From: Clostridia bacterium
Lineage (GTDB): Bacteria > Bacillota > Clostridia > Oscillospirales > CAG-272
Assembly: GCA_017502915.1 (NCBI GenBank)
Contig: JAFVUB010000003.1
Location: 182,810 to 246,809 of the forward strand
DNA length: 64,000 bases
Direction: 5' to 3'
In this document: piece after piece, positions 8,281 to 16,620 of the stretch
Numbering within the stretch: position 1 is the stretch's first letter
How the letters are laid out: each line of letters opens with the position of its first letter
Program-made: the position numbers and the translations under genes
Notes under the pieces: model-generated
Databases searched by the model: none
What the model was told of the DNA's origin: nothing
The model's input: the letters and a program-made list of their open reading frames with translations, nothing else

Positions 8281-8967
8281 TCAGTGTCTATCCTTGGGCT
8301 CATCGAATTCGCGGATATGCGCCGAGATATACGCGAGCATTCTTCCCTGAATGTACTTCATATTTGCAGTGAGAAATTCGGAAAGACGCGCGATCTGCGT
8401 TCCGTCGTTAACTCGACGCAGCGAGGTGAGCTTACGCGACATATTGTTATCGTTCGCTCCCTCAAGGCAGTTTATCATTCTCGCAAAATCGGGATCAGGC
8501 ATATCAAAGAACATCTGCAGATTTTCAGTCGTGTTGACTTCTGCAACGTCAAACAGCATCTTATATATTGCCAGCGGCTTGAAAACGTCGTCTGCACCGA
8601 AAAGTCCACGCTTACCGAGGAAACCGCCCATCCAAAGCTCGCGCTCGTCGCTGACCCGCTTAGCCATAAAATAGTTCATACGGTCGTTGACAGTTGCAAA
8701 ATCAAGATCGGCAAGGCGAACGTTCCTTCCAGTCTCACGATTGGTCAAAAAGTAATTTTTGGTGCGGTCGAGAAACTCACCAAAGGCGTAGTAATAAAAG
8801 AATATAAGCCCTGCAAGTATGACGAGCAACGCCACGCAGACGAACATCATGACCTTGACCGCCGCGTGTCCGTTTACACAGCCTAGGATCAGCATAATGA
8901 TAGCGCCGATCAACGGCAGGCCTATCCATGCATACGGCAGATATTTTCTGATCTTTTCTATATCCAT
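8281..8967 (-). CDS. membrane protein of unknown function
   Basis: The 228-residue protein has two N-terminal transmembrane helices (about residues 11-30 and 37-60). A soluble C-terminal domain of about 165 residues follows, predominantly helical, with no motif I recognise. GGAGG precedes the ATG by 5 bases. It stands alone between the HTH module and the S24 repressor gene. Confidence 0.7.
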   Translation of the reverse strand: MDIEKIRKYLPYAWIGLPLIGAIIMLILGCVNGHAAVKVMMFVCVALLVILAGLIFFYYYAFGEFLDRTKNYFLTNRETGRNVRLADLDFATVNDRMNYFMAKRVSDERELWMGGFLGKRGLFGADDVFKPLAIYKMLFDVAEVNTTENLQMFFDMPDPDFARMINCLEGANDNNMSRKLTSLRRVNDGTQIARLSEFLTANMKYIQGRMLAYISAHIREFDEPKDRH

Positions 8968-9045
8968 AATTTCCTCCGAAATATACTCATATGGAAATTA
9001 TATCACAATATAATTCATTTTTCAAGAGGGGCACCCGACTATTTT

Positions 9046-9849
9046 TTATTTTCTTTTCAGTTTACCGATGACCCGTCCGCAGCAGCTGACATCTGTGAAA
9101 TCACGAAGGAGTATATCTCCGAACTCGGGATTGAGAGATATAAGACGGTCTCCGGCATATTTCTTGAAATATCCCGCACCGTCAAGCACGAATATACCGA
9201 GCTCTCCGTTCTCAACTCCGTCACAGTCCTGAACGAGCAGAACGTCTCCGTCACGGAACTTGGGCTCCATACTGCAACCGCTGATACGAACCGCAAAGTC
9301 CGCGCCCTCGGTTCTCGCGTTATTGGGAATCGATATCTCCTCGGCAACAGTGTCGTCAAGAAATACTCCCGTTCCGGCAGAGACCGACAGACCGTACAGC
9401 GGCAGATTGCGCTTTCCGAGTCCGCTCGAAGCGAGGTCGGGGGTGTACCTTTTGACGTCCGGGGTTTTCAGTATCTTTCTCTCTGTCTCTCTCTCAACGG
9501 CGCGCGCTCCGTAGTCCGCACTTCTTATGCGCTCGCATTCCTTATCAAGAACGAGGGTGACAAGCTCTCTTCCGTGAGTGTCCAATCTTCTGTAATTTTC
9601 GATCAGACGCATCTCGCCGATCTCAAGAGTATAGTTGTTGTGATTTTCGGGAACGCCCGAAACTATATAGTCAAGCGAGCAGCCGAGCGCTGAGCATATA
9701 GAAACTATATTAGAAAGCTTAGGCGAATCCGAAAAGCCTGCGAGAATTTTCGAAAGCGTTCCAAGAGGAATGCCCGTCATCGCAGAGAGCTCGTCGTTCG
9801 TGATCCTTCTCTCGGCCTTCAACTGTTTTATTCTATCAATATAATCCAT
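9046..9849 (-). CDS. XRE/S24 LexA-like repressor
   Basis: The protein has 267 residues. An N-terminal HTH (NDELSAMTGIPLGTLSKIL) is followed by a linker and a C-terminal peptidase S24 domain. A probable self-cleavage Ala-Gly lies in LSVSAGTGVF. The catalytic Ser sits in SGCSMEPKFRDGDVLLVQD, and a Lys near GAGYFKKY completes the dyad. Such proteins repress stress or mobile-element genes until self-cleavage. No phage genes surround it, so it is probably chromosomal. It faces a small membrane protein gene whose promoter shares sequence with its own. Confidence 0.85.
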   Translation of the reverse strand: MDYIDRIKQLKAERRITNDELSAMTGIPLGTLSKILAGFSDSPKLSNIVSICSALGCSLDYIVSGVPENHNNYTLEIGEMRLIENYRRLDTHGRELVTLVLDKECERIRSADYGARAVERETERKILKTPDVKRYTPDLASSGLGKRNLPLYGLSVSAGTGVFLDDTVAEEISIPNNARTEGADFAVRISGCSMEPKFRDGDVLLVQDCDGVENGELGIFVLDGAGYFKKYAGDRLISLNPEFGDILLRDFTDVSCCGRVIGKLKRK

Positions 9850-9882
9850 AAGTCAGCCTCCCGCTTTTCTTATTGTGGAATC

Positions 9883-9980
9883 ATTATAGCACGTTTTTTC
9901 CATTTTGTAAAGAGGTTTTTGAAATATTTTTCTCTTTTTGGAAAAAATCTATTGACAAGTGTCGGATTATGTGCTATAAT
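9883..9980. promoter_or_regulatory. divergent promoter pair with shared GTGCTATAATG motif
   Basis: Minus strand: TTTACA (9911-9906), 17 bases, TATAAT (9888-9883). Plus strand: TTGACA (9952-9957), 17 bases, TATAAT (9975-9980). Both -10 boxes are embedded in the same 11-mer GTGCTATAATG, which suggests one repressor, probably the S24 protein, acts on both. Confidence 0.65.
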
Positions 9981-10026
9981 GTCGTCACAAGGAACCAAAA
10001 ACGGAAAAACCGTAACGGAGGTTATT

Positions 10027-10323
10027 ATGAACAGAACATATCAAAACCATCAACATGAAAGCAACTGCCGCTTCGTTAGAGTTGAACCGAGCCATAACGA
10101 TTCCTCGATCCTTGACCTCATCGGAGGCGCGATCGCAGCTATCACCTCGGCACGTGTTATCAATATAATTAAGGTAGTTCTCGCGCTTGCCTGCTTCTTC
10201 GGATTTATCGGAGTTATGGGCGGAGTTGAAAGCGGAAGCGTCTCGCTCGGGCTGGGCGTCGTTATATCTGCCTTTATGATCTTCGTCGAGATCCTCTGCT
10301 TCGCGCCGAAAAAGCAAGACTGA
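10027..10323 (+). CDS. small membrane protein divergent to S24 repressor
   Basis: The 98-residue protein has a charged N-terminus (about 40 residues) and two transmembrane segments (about 43-62 and 70-90). GGAGG lies 6 bases before the ATG; the longer upstream frame runs through the promoter and is rejected. It has its own perfect promoter sharing an 11-mer with the repressor gene, so it is a likely repressor target. No family recognised. Confidence 0.7.
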   Translation: MNRTYQNHQHESNCRFVRVEPSHNDSSILDLIGGAIAAITSARVINIIKVVLALACFFGFIGVMGGVESGSVSLGLGVVISAFMIFVEILCFAPKKQD

Positions 10324-10351
10324 CAACCAGTAATAGAAACTCTTAACGCCG

Positions 10352-10393
10352 CATAGAATTTATCAAAAGCTATATAAGGAGATAAATTCTATG
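10352..10393 (+). promoter_or_regulatory. start-codon-sequestering hairpin
   Basis: A perfect 13-base inverted repeat (CATAGAATTTATC at 10352-10364 and GATAAATTCTATG at 10381-10393) pairs the ATG of the SPOCS gene, with the ribosome site AAGGAG at the edge of the 16-base loop. It could gate translation. Confidence 0.65.
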
Positions 10394-11947
10394 GAAAATT
10401 CACACGGCAACAGCGCTGTCAACGTAGCTATCGGAAACGATATAATTTTTGCCGCGCGCCCTAAAAAAATGCAGACTGTCGTTTGCGACAAGACCTTTAC
10501 GACCGAAATATCCGAGGACTTTACCCTGCCCGACTATCAACCCCAAATACGTCGACTTCTCCGAGTTACTCCGACGGTATCTATTCCGTCTCACTATATA
10601 AGTCGTTCATTGGCGGAATTTTCAGGGAATATCTACTGGTCGGTGCTCTATATCAGCGAGGACGGCAAGCTCGCCGAGGCAAAGCTCGTCTCTCCTTACG
10701 ATGCTGCAGTTGATTTCGAGACCGACGATGAGGTCGGCGCGAACTCCTTTGCCGGCGATGAAATAGGTATTGAAGGAGTTGTCGGTCGAGTTACGGCTCC
10801 CAGAAAATTAAATCTGAGAGCTCGACTCAAGCACTGCGTTCGCGTATGCGGTGAAAGAGAGACCGACACCGATCTTCTGGGCGAGATAAATCCCCAATCA
10901 GTCAAAAGGCTGACCCGAACTCTGCCGGTAAACTACGCCGTAGGTGGCGTTGACGACAGCGTTGAGCTTGAGGATACCTTCCAGCTGCCCGAGGGCTGCC
11001 GAGCACTGGGTGCAAAGGCTGCCGTTATCGCAAGCAACTGCGAGGCTGACCCCTCCGGAATAGTTTGCCGTGGAAGCGTTTGCCTAAAGCTGACCTATCT
11101 TGACGGCAATGATCAACCAAACATTCTTGAGCATAGGCTCCCGTTCACGGCGGACGTTGCCTGTCCCCTTGACGGTGACGGCTGGAGCTGCCGAGCCTAC
11201 GGAAGGCTGATCGACCTTTCTGTCGATACCGTTGAGCCGGAGGTGCTTTGTCGCATCCGTCTCGCAGTTGTGGCAGAGGCACAAAAAAATCTGCCGATAC
11301 AGCTTACCGCCGATATTTTTTCAACCGAAAAAAGCTGCAAGAAGGAGCTTGAGAGCTTAACTCTCCCCTGCTCGCTTCTCTGCCTAAATCAAAGCTTCTC
11401 TCACGACGGATCGGCTGTGATAGACGGACTTCCGGAGGGGGCGCGCGTCGTTGACTCGGAATGCTTTGCCGAGGCCGAGAGCATAACTCGCGAGAAGAAT
11501 CGCTACGTTTTACTCGGCAAATGCAGATACAGCACTCTCTTCAGCACCGACGGAGATTACTCGATGCGAGAGACCGAGCTTCCCTTTAGATGTGAGATTG
11601 ATTCGGCAAACGCTGAACCAACCGATCTTTCAGCCGTTATATCGGTGTCATCCTGTCGAGTTCGTCCGGAGGGAGAAAACTATGCCTTTTCGGCTGACAT
11701 GAATCTTTCGCTTCGCCTTTGCGGAGAAAGCAAGATGAACTCGGTCTGCTCTGCCAGATTTGAAGACGATGTGGAGCGTCGCAACGCCGCCTTCACCGTG
11801 GCATATATATCACACGAGGATTCGCTTTGGGACATAGCTAAGAGATACTGCGCCGACCCTGCGGCACTTGCCGAGGCAAACGGCATCAAGGTCTCCGATC
11901 TCTCCTCTCACGAAGCCCTCAACGGCGTCAAATATTTGATAGTATAA
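10391..11947 (+). CDS. SPOCS (DUF3794) and LysM spore-coat-type protein
   Basis: The 518-residue protein contains repeated SPOCS/DUF3794-type beta domains (for example DYQPQIRRLLRVTP near residue 47) and a C-terminal LysM domain (VAYISHEDSLWDIAKRYCADPAALAEAN region, residues about 468-518). DUF3794-LysM proteins are associated with spore coat or cortex assembly in Clostridia, and the LysM would bind peptidoglycan. There is no signal peptide, which fits assembly from the mother cell. Its start codon is buried in a 13-bp hairpin. Confidence 0.85.
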   Translation: MENSHGNSAVNVAIGNDIIFAARPKKMQTVVCDKTFTTEISEDFTLPDYQPQIRRLLRVTPTVSIPSHYISRSLAEFSGNIYWSVLYISEDGKLAEAKLVSPYDAAVDFETDDEVGANSFAGDEIGIEGVVGRVTAPRKLNLRARLKHCVRVCGERETDTDLLGEINPQSVKRLTRTLPVNYAVGGVDDSVELEDTFQLPEGCRALGAKAAVIASNCEADPSGIVCRGSVCLKLTYLDGNDQPNILEHRLPFTADVACPLDGDGWSCRAYGRLIDLSVDTVEPEVLCRIRLAVVAEAQKNLPIQLTADIFSTEKSCKKELESLTLPCSLLCLNQSFSHDGSAVIDGLPEGARVVDSECFAEAESITREKNRYVLLGKCRYSTLFSTDGDYSMRETELPFRCEIDSANAEPTDLSAVISVSSCRVRPEGENYAFSADMNLSLRLCGESKMNSVCSARFEDDVERRNAAFTVAYISHEDSLWDIAKRYCADPAALAEANGIKVSDLSSHEALNGVKYLIV

Positions 11948-11949
11948 GC

Positions 11950-11982
11950 AAAACCCACACATCTTTCGATGTGTGGGTTTTA
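11950..11982. terminator. bidirectional terminator (SPOCS gene and rnpB)
   Basis: The stem AAAACCCACACATC with its complement lies between the convergent SPOCS gene and RNase P RNA gene. Confidence 0.85.
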
Positions 11983-11983
11983 T

Positions 11984-12336
11984 AACTCCGACTATAAGCC
12001 GGGTTCTGTCGAGAACGGTCATCTATCTTTGCGCGACGTCGCCGTCGCGCTCCGGGATAAATCCCGTGCCACCCGGGGATATGAGTCGGGCAAACGATCC
12101 CCTTGCGGTGTTGCTTCGGATAGGGTTTACAGCGGACCTATGTTACCATAGGAACGGGTGAGCTCTTACCTCGCCTTTCCATCCTTACCGACAAAAAGTC
12201 GGCGGTTTATTTCTGTTGCACTTTCCCGGCAGTCACCTGCGGCTGACGTTATCAGCTATCCTGCCCTGCGAAGCCCGGACTTTCCTCACGGTAATACCTT
12301 TCGGCACAATACCGCGCGACCGTTCATCGGAGTTAC
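11984..12336 (-). ncRNA. rnpB: RNase P RNA (bacterial type A)
   Basis: Read on the minus strand it contains the conserved GAGGAAAGTCCGGGCTTC block near the 5' end and ACAGAACCCGGCTTATAG near the 3' end, with GAAAGTGCAACAGAAA between. The terminal helix P1 forms from AACTCCGA and TCGGAGTT at the two ends. Together these identify the catalytic RNA that matures tRNA 5' ends. The ends are set by P1 and the promoter distance. Confidence 0.95.
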
Positions 12337-12342
12337 CGTTTT

Positions 12343-12370
12343 ATTATAACATTTTAGAAGCTTTTGTCAA
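12343..12370 (-). promoter_or_regulatory. rnpB promoter
   Basis: On the minus strand TTGACA (12370-12365) and TATAAT (12348-12343) lie 16 bases apart, about 7 bases before the P1 helix. Confidence 0.85.
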
Positions 12371-12371
12371 G

Positions 12372-12764
12372 TCAAAGCTCAAAACTTTTTGGAAGCAACG
12401 CCTCAAGCGTATACTCCTCGTATCCCTCTTTCGTGACGAGAAGCACCTTCATATCCTTCGGGCAAAACTCGGCAAGCGCCTGACGGCAAACACCGCAAGG
12501 TGCGCAGGGCGAGTCTATCTCTCCGTTCTTTCCTCCAACGACGGCAATAGCCTCAAAGTCACGCTCCCCTGCCGCAACCGCAGAAAAGAGCGCCACTCGC
12601 TCGGCACATACAGTCACCGAGTATGATGCGTTTTCAATATTACAGCCGGTATATATACGACCGCTTTTACACAGAAGCGCCGCACCAACGAAAAATCCCG
12701 AGTATGGTGCGTATGCCGCACGCATAGCCTCGATCGCCTTTTCTCTCAGCTCAAGCGCATTCAT
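12372..12764 (-). CDS. cdd: cytidine deaminase
   Basis: The 130-residue length is typical of the small tetrameric bacterial enzyme. Zinc ligands and the catalytic Glu are in TVCAERVALF and PCAPCGVCRQ, and the pyrimidine site is in GCNIENASYS. It deaminates cytidine and deoxycytidine to uridine and deoxyuridine in nucleoside salvage. Its start overlaps the stop of the upstream HD gene, so both are on one message. Confidence 0.95.
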   Translation of the reverse strand: MNALELREKAIEAMRAAYAPYSGFFVGAALLCKSGRIYTGCNIENASYSVTVCAERVALFSAVAAGERDFEAIAVVGGKNGEIDSPCAPCGVCRQALAEFCPKDMKVLLVTKEGYEEYTLEALLPKSFEL

Positions 12765-13363
12765 TCGGGCATTCCCTCTTTGAAATAGGTTGCCGCCGCG
12801 TCGGATGCAAAGAGCGCGAACGCCAACGGATAGCTTGAAAGTGCCTGCTCAATAACCGGTCGCTCCTCGGTGGCACCGACCGAAAATCCCATATGATAAC
12901 GAATAGCAAACGCCTCGTCACGCGTCAGAACCATATATTTTGAGATAATATAAACCGATTTTTCACCGTGACCGTAGGGCAGTCCGTCTTCTATCGAGAA
13001 ATAGTCGACCTCCTCCCACATATTATTGCGCTTCACATTTCTCTTCTCGACCTTATAAAAATTCACCTTGCAAAGATCGTGCAAAAGAGCCGCAATAGCA
13101 ATGCTTTCGGCAGAGAACGGCTTGCCGTCCATTCCCTTGAGCGAGCGTCCCGTCTCACTGTTCTTCAAATAGTCGCAAAGGCAATCGTAAACGTTGAGCG
13201 AGTGGGCGCACAGTCCTCCGCGGACCGACCCGTGAAAGCGGGTGCTTGCCGGGGCGGCAAAAAAGTCGCAGGAGGGGGAGGTCAGCCATTCAAGCAGTCT
13301 ATCTGCGCCCTCTCGGCGGATATTTTTTCTATATATGTCAATAAATCTTTCTCTGTCTGTCAT
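12761..13363 (-). CDS. HD-domain phosphohydrolase
   Basis: The 200-residue protein has an HD-type metal site: His in GGLCAHSLNVYD, HD in ALLHDLCKVNFY, and later conserved His in GHGEKS and RYHMG. This arrangement resembles YhaM-like or nucleotide phosphohydrolase HD proteins. Co-translation with cdd (4-base overlap) suggests nucleotide or nucleic-acid metabolism, but the substrate cannot be read from the sequence. Confidence 0.85.
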   Translation of the reverse strand: MTDRERFIDIYRKNIRREGADRLLEWLTSPSCDFFAAPASTRFHGSVRGGLCAHSLNVYDCLCDYLKNSETGRSLKGMDGKPFSAESIAIAALLHDLCKVNFYKVEKRNVKRNNMWEEVDYFSIEDGLPYGHGEKSVYIISKYMVLTRDEAFAIRYHMGFSVGATEERPVIEQALSSYPLAFALFASDAAATYFKEGMPE

Positions 13364-13438
13364 AGTGATCTCCGTTTCTTTTGTTGTTTACATTTTACCA
13401 CAAAGCGCCCGAAAAGTAAAGACCCGACGGGCAAACAG

Positions 13439-13467
13439 TTGACAAAAAGTTGATGTTGCATTATAAT
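13439..13467 (+). promoter_or_regulatory. consensus promoter of the DUF1934 gene
   Basis: TTGACA (13439-13444), 17 bases, TATAAT (13462-13467). Confidence 0.85.
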
Positions 13468-13494
13468 ATTCTCATCACGTTAAAAGGACACAAC

Positions 13495-13938
13495 ATGGCA
13501 GATTTTGAAAAGAAAGTTAAGATAACCGTCATCTCCGACCGATGCGACGCAAAAGCGCCATCTGATCACGAGAAAACCGAGTTTAAGACCTCAGGCCGTC
13601 TGATTTCAGCCGGAGGCAGGGTCGTTTTATCCTATAACGACAGCGAGCTGCTTGACGGGAGCAACAGCGGTGTTGAGCTTTCGTTCGACGCGTCCGACCC
13701 CGAGGTCGTTACCATGCTTCGTCGCGGAGACATCTCTGCTATGATGGTTTTTGATAAAAGCAACTGCCATCGCAGCGTCTATCGCACGCCGTATATGAAC
13801 TTCGATCTTGAAATACGAACAAGCGCCGTTGACAATCAGCTTCTGTTGTTCGGTCGCCTGCACCTTAACTACGTTATCGACATCCTCGGGATCAGCGCCG
13901 AGCGCAACGATCTTACCGTAATAATCTCCGAAAGATAA
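13495..13938 (+). CDS. DUF1934-type beta-barrel protein
   Basis: The 147-residue protein is beta-rich and resembles the YwiB/DUF1934 calycin-like barrel (LISAGGRVVLSYNDSELLDG, LHLNYVIDILG). The molecular role of this family is not known. The start was set by AAAAGGA 8 bases upstream; the longer frame begins in the promoter. It is monocistronic, with its own promoter and terminator. Confidence 0.7.
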   Translation: MADFEKKVKITVISDRCDAKAPSDHEKTEFKTSGRLISAGGRVVLSYNDSELLDGSNSGVELSFDASDPEVVTMLRRGDISAMMVFDKSNCHRSVYRTPYMNFDLEIRTSAVDNQLLLFGRLHLNYVIDILGISAERNDLTVIISER

Positions 13939-13940
13939 AT

Positions 13941-13975
13941 AAAACCGCCTCGAACGGCTCGTTCGAGGCGGTTTT
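13941..13975. terminator. bidirectional intrinsic terminator
   Basis: The stem AAAACCGCCTCGAAC with its complement lies between the convergent DUF1934 and abrB-like genes. Confidence 0.9.
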
Positions 13976-13980
13976 GTTTA

Positions 13981-14226
13981 TCAAAGCTGTTCTTTTATCT
14001 TTTTAAGGCAGTCGGGACAAATGCGCTTACCGTTGAAGTACACGACGTCATCGGCGTTTTTGCAGAAAACGCAGGCGGGCTGATACTTCATAAGAATTAT
14101 CTTTCCTTCGTCTGTAAATATCTCAAGCGGGTCTTTTTCGTTTATATCCATTGTCTTGCGTATTTCGATCGGCAGAACTATACGTCCGAGATGGTCCACC
14201 ATTCTGACAATTCCTGTTGATTTCAT
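13981..14226 (-). CDS. AbrB/SpoVT-type transition regulator with zinc ribbon
   Basis: The 81-residue protein has an N-terminal swapped-hairpin AbrB domain (STGIVRMVDHLGRIVLPIEI). Its short C-terminal tail has two Cys pairs (CVFC and CPDC) that could bind zinc. AbrB proteins repress post-exponential genes in Firmicutes. The Cys tail resembles Clostridial AbrB paralogues rather than the B. subtilis protein. It has its own promoter with inverted TTGACA/TGTCAA repeats that could serve autoregulation. Confidence 0.85.
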   Translation of the reverse strand: MKSTGIVRMVDHLGRIVLPIEIRKTMDINEKDPLEIFTDEGKIILMKYQPACVFCKNADDVVYFNGKRICPDCLKKIKEQL

Positions 14227-14296
14227 TTTTTCCTCCCTAAAGCTTGATATGTTATTTTCTCACGTTTCGGCAAAATATTGCGCGCCTACTACTATA

Positions 14297-14331
14297 ATTA
14301 TACTTTGACAAAAATTGTCTGTCAATGTCAA
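14297..14331 (-). promoter_or_regulatory. abrB-like promoter with overlapping TGTCAA repeats
   Basis: On the minus strand TTGACA (14325-14320), 17 bases, TATAAT (14302-14297). A second TGTCAA directly abuts it (14326-14331), and TTGACA (14304-14309 region) forms an inverted repeat with them. Confidence 0.65.
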
Positions 14332-14448
14332 ATTTTACTATTTAATATAATATTTACATTTATTGTGTCATATTGGAAAAGTTTTGTTCCAAGTGCTTAA
14401 AAGTGCAAAACACGGGAAATACTATATAAAAAGCACGGAGGAATTTGT

Positions 14449-14730
14449 ATGATCAAGGGTTGTCAAAAGAAAATAATAGTGGTTCAGGGGGGCGAAAGCA
14501 GTCCCTTTGAAAGCGCATTCTTTCTGATGCGCCGCGACGTATCCGACGGTGGATCGGGCGATGTTCTGCGCGAGGCGGATCGCATCATTTCAGAAGGTCT
14601 TCCGCGTCTTGAGGTCTGCCGCCGACGACGCGAACGGCTATCAAAAATATTTCTGAGCGCAGGCTCTTTCTTTTTGGGGCTCTTACTTGGCGCGGGAATA
14701 TGCGCGATCTTTGCGCTCTTTTCAAGATAA
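14449..14730 (+). CDS. small single-span membrane protein
   Basis: The 93-residue protein has a basic, partly helical cytoplasmic part and one C-terminal membrane span (AGSFFLGLLLGAGICAIFALF). CGGAGG lies about 8 bases before the ATG. No family is recognised. It sits between abrB-like and a zinc-ribbon gene, and a terminator follows directly. Confidence 0.65.
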   Translation: MIKGCQKKIIVVQGGESSPFESAFFLMRRDVSDGGSGDVLREADRIISEGLPRLEVCRRRRERLSKIFLSAGSFFLGLLLGAGICAIFALFSR

Positions 14731-14732
14731 AA

Positions 14733-14775
14733 ACAGAGACACAAGAGCCGGGGTGTCCGTCTCTTGTGTCTCTGT
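14733..14775. terminator. intrinsic terminator
   Basis: The stem ACAGAGACACAAGAG with its complement around a 13-base loop lies between convergent genes. Confidence 0.75.
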
Positions 14776-14808
14776 TGAAAATCTATATCGAGTTTAACTT
14801 GATACCGA

Positions 14809-15123
14809 TTATTCTGCTTTCTTTCTCTTCTCGAAGCACTCGCTGCAGTATACAGGTCTGTCGCTGGAGGGCTGGAAGGTTACCTTGGCAACTCCGCCGC
14901 ACTCTGCGCAAACAGTCTCGAAGTACTCGCGCGGAGCCTTGCCCGCGTTCTTCTTCGCATCTCTGCAAGCCTTGCACATCTTAGGCTTGTTCAGGAAGCC
15001 CTTCTGCTTGTAGAAAGCCTGCTCGCCGGCGCTGAAAACGAACTCGTTTCCGCACTCCTTGCAAAGCAGGGTCTCATCCTGAAATACTTCTTCGGTGGTC
15101 GATACAACATTCTCGTCGTACAT
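14809..15123 (-). CDS. zinc-ribbon protein
   Basis: The 104-residue protein has two treble-clef-like modules: CKEC with MCKAC, and CAEC with YCSEC. The first, with LLCKECGNEFVFSAGEQAFY and KMCKACR, matches the widespread 'probable zinc-ribbon domain'. Such proteins are small, cytoplasmic and of unclear function; nucleic-acid binding is possible. Separate small unit downstream of the sigma-factor gene. Confidence 0.8.
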   Translation of the reverse strand: MYDENVVSTTEEVFQDETLLCKECGNEFVFSAGEQAFYKQKGFLNKPKMCKACRDAKKNAGKAPREYFETVCAECGGVAKVTFQPSSDRPVYCSECFEKRKKAE

Positions 15124-15227
15124 TGCTTTTCCTCGCTTTGTTTTTAAATAGGTATTTTTTGCCCGCTGACGGCGCTACCGTCACCTCCGTTTCCGGCGCT
15201 CTTCTTGAGCTAAACAGGACATATAAC

Positions 15228-15797
15228 TTAGTTAACCTGCCCACGCAGGGCCTTTCTCAGTTTTGCGCGGATACGGCAAAGAGCGTTGTCTATCGACTTA
15301 ACCTCACGGCCAAGCTGTGTGGCTATATCCATCGAACCCTTGCCCGACAAATGCAGATTCCAAACCGCGCTCTCGAACGCCGACAGATTTTCGTCTATCA
15401 GCTTCCACATTTCCCGAATCCTTTCACCCTCTATTATTCGAAGGCTCGGATCGTCAAAGTGAAATATCTCGTCGGGCATCTGCTCGACCTTTACGCGGCG
15501 ACTTAATGCACGGAGCTGCGAAACCAAAAGCCTCTCCATACATATCTTGGCATAGAGCCCGAAATCGACCTCGGTTTGAGAGAGATCGTATTTCATAACG
15601 GCGTTGCAAAAAACTATTAAAAGCTCCTGCTTTATATCCTCGGCGTCCTCATGCGAGAGCACGCTTTCGGGATACTTTGACAGAAGCGAGCGCATCAAAG
15701 GTTTATATCTGACGATCAACTCTTTAAGGGCTTCTTCACTGCCGACGCGCGTTGCTGAAATCAAGTCATTTATCTCGATCTTATTAACGTCACTCAT
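15228..15797 (-). CDS. sigma-70 family factor, SigH-like
   Basis: The 189-residue protein has region 2 (HEDAEDIKQELLIVFCNAVMKYD in outline) and region 4 ending GREVKSIDNALCRIRAKLRK. The KSIDNALxRIxxKL string is characteristic of SigH/Spo0H. SigH directs early sporulation and transition-phase genes. The start was placed at the second ATG, 8 bases after AAGGAA; an ATG at 15803 is too close to it. Calling it the true Spo0H is an inference, because it lacks the usual neighbours. Confidence 0.8.
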   Translation of the reverse strand: MSDVNKIEINDLISATRVGSEEALKELIVRYKPLMRSLLSKYPESVLSHEDAEDIKQELLIVFCNAVMKYDLSQTEVDFGLYAKICMERLLVSQLRALSRRVKVEQMPDEIFHFDDPSLRIIEGERIREMWKLIDENLSAFESAVWNLHLSGKGSMDIATQLGREVKSIDNALCRIRAKLRKALRGQVN

Positions 15798-15938
15798 CGG
15801 CATTCTTCCTTACGAAAAGGGTTATTGGTGGTTTTGCACACAGCCATAGTTGTCTATGCTACCACCATTATAACATATTTCCCAAAATTGTCAATAGCTT
15901 TTTAAATTTATTTTTAATATTTTCTTAAATAAACCGAA

Positions 15939-16487
15939 TTATTTGAAAATAAAATCGACGTTTCCGGTGAAAAGTGTATGCATTCCGCGGTATATTACCT
16001 CGGGATTATCGTGCATATATTGCTTGATACGCTCGGCTCTTCTGTAGCTATCCACGTTGAGCTGAGAGCTGCAAAGCACCTTTCCCTTCTCGGTCAGCGA
16101 GAAGTATACTGTATAGGTCCCGTCGGCTTCCTTTTCGGAACGGCAGCTGACCTTGACCTCTCTGTGCTTGAAATCAAGATATCTGAAGGCGGCAACAAGG
16201 CTCTGGTGAAGTATCGAATCTATAATATCGCTCTTGAGCTCATCGGCAACCAAGCGGCCGCGCGACGTAACGGCGTACAGCTCGTCGCCTTCCTTGCTCT
16301 TTCCAACCACCTCGATCAGCCTGTCGAGCATCTCGTTGAAGCTCTCGGCAAAATCAAGATACATTACGTAGTCGGTCTGCATAACTATATCGTTAATGGT
16401 TATTCTGTCCAGCGGATTGTTTATGTTTTCCATGAGATAGAGCACGAAGATCTTAACGTTTCTCTTGCTTCCTATCGGTGAGCTCAT
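15939..16487 (-). CDS. DUF4364 family protein
   Basis: The 182-residue protein begins SPIGSKRNVKIFVLYLMENI with a winged-helix-like N-terminus, as in Clostridial DUF4364. The domain is thought to be a transcription regulator by fold, but no role is demonstrated. AAAGGAG precedes the ATG by 8 bases. It is divergent from hom across an AT-rich gap of about 130 bases. Confidence 0.8.
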   Translation of the reverse strand: MSSPIGSKRNVKIFVLYLMENINNPLDRITINDIVMQTDYVMYLDFAESFNEMLDRLIEVVGKSKEGDELYAVTSRGRLVADELKSDIIDSILHQSLVAAFRYLDFKHREVKVSCRSEKEADGTYTVYFSLTEKGKVLCSSQLNVDSYRRAERIKQYMHDNPEVIYRGMHTLFTGNVDFIFK

Positions 16488-16557
16488 GTCGGTTCTCCTT
16501 TACTGTGTTTTTGCAACTATTATTTTATCACTTTTTTTAGTTTTTTTCAATATAGAA

Positions 16558-16586
16558 TTGCATTTTTTTGCAAAGTGTGATATAAT
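16558..16586 (+). promoter_or_regulatory. hom promoter
   Basis: TTGCAT (16558-16563), 17 bases, TATAAT (16581-16586), about 35 bases before the hom start. Confidence 0.65.
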
Positions 16587-16620
16587 TATTTGTAATTTTT
16601 ACAAGGAGAGGTTTTTTGAT

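Noticed and set aside
9046..10323. S24 repressor as part of a prophage
   Set aside because: No integrase, terminase or structural genes nearby; core genes flank it.
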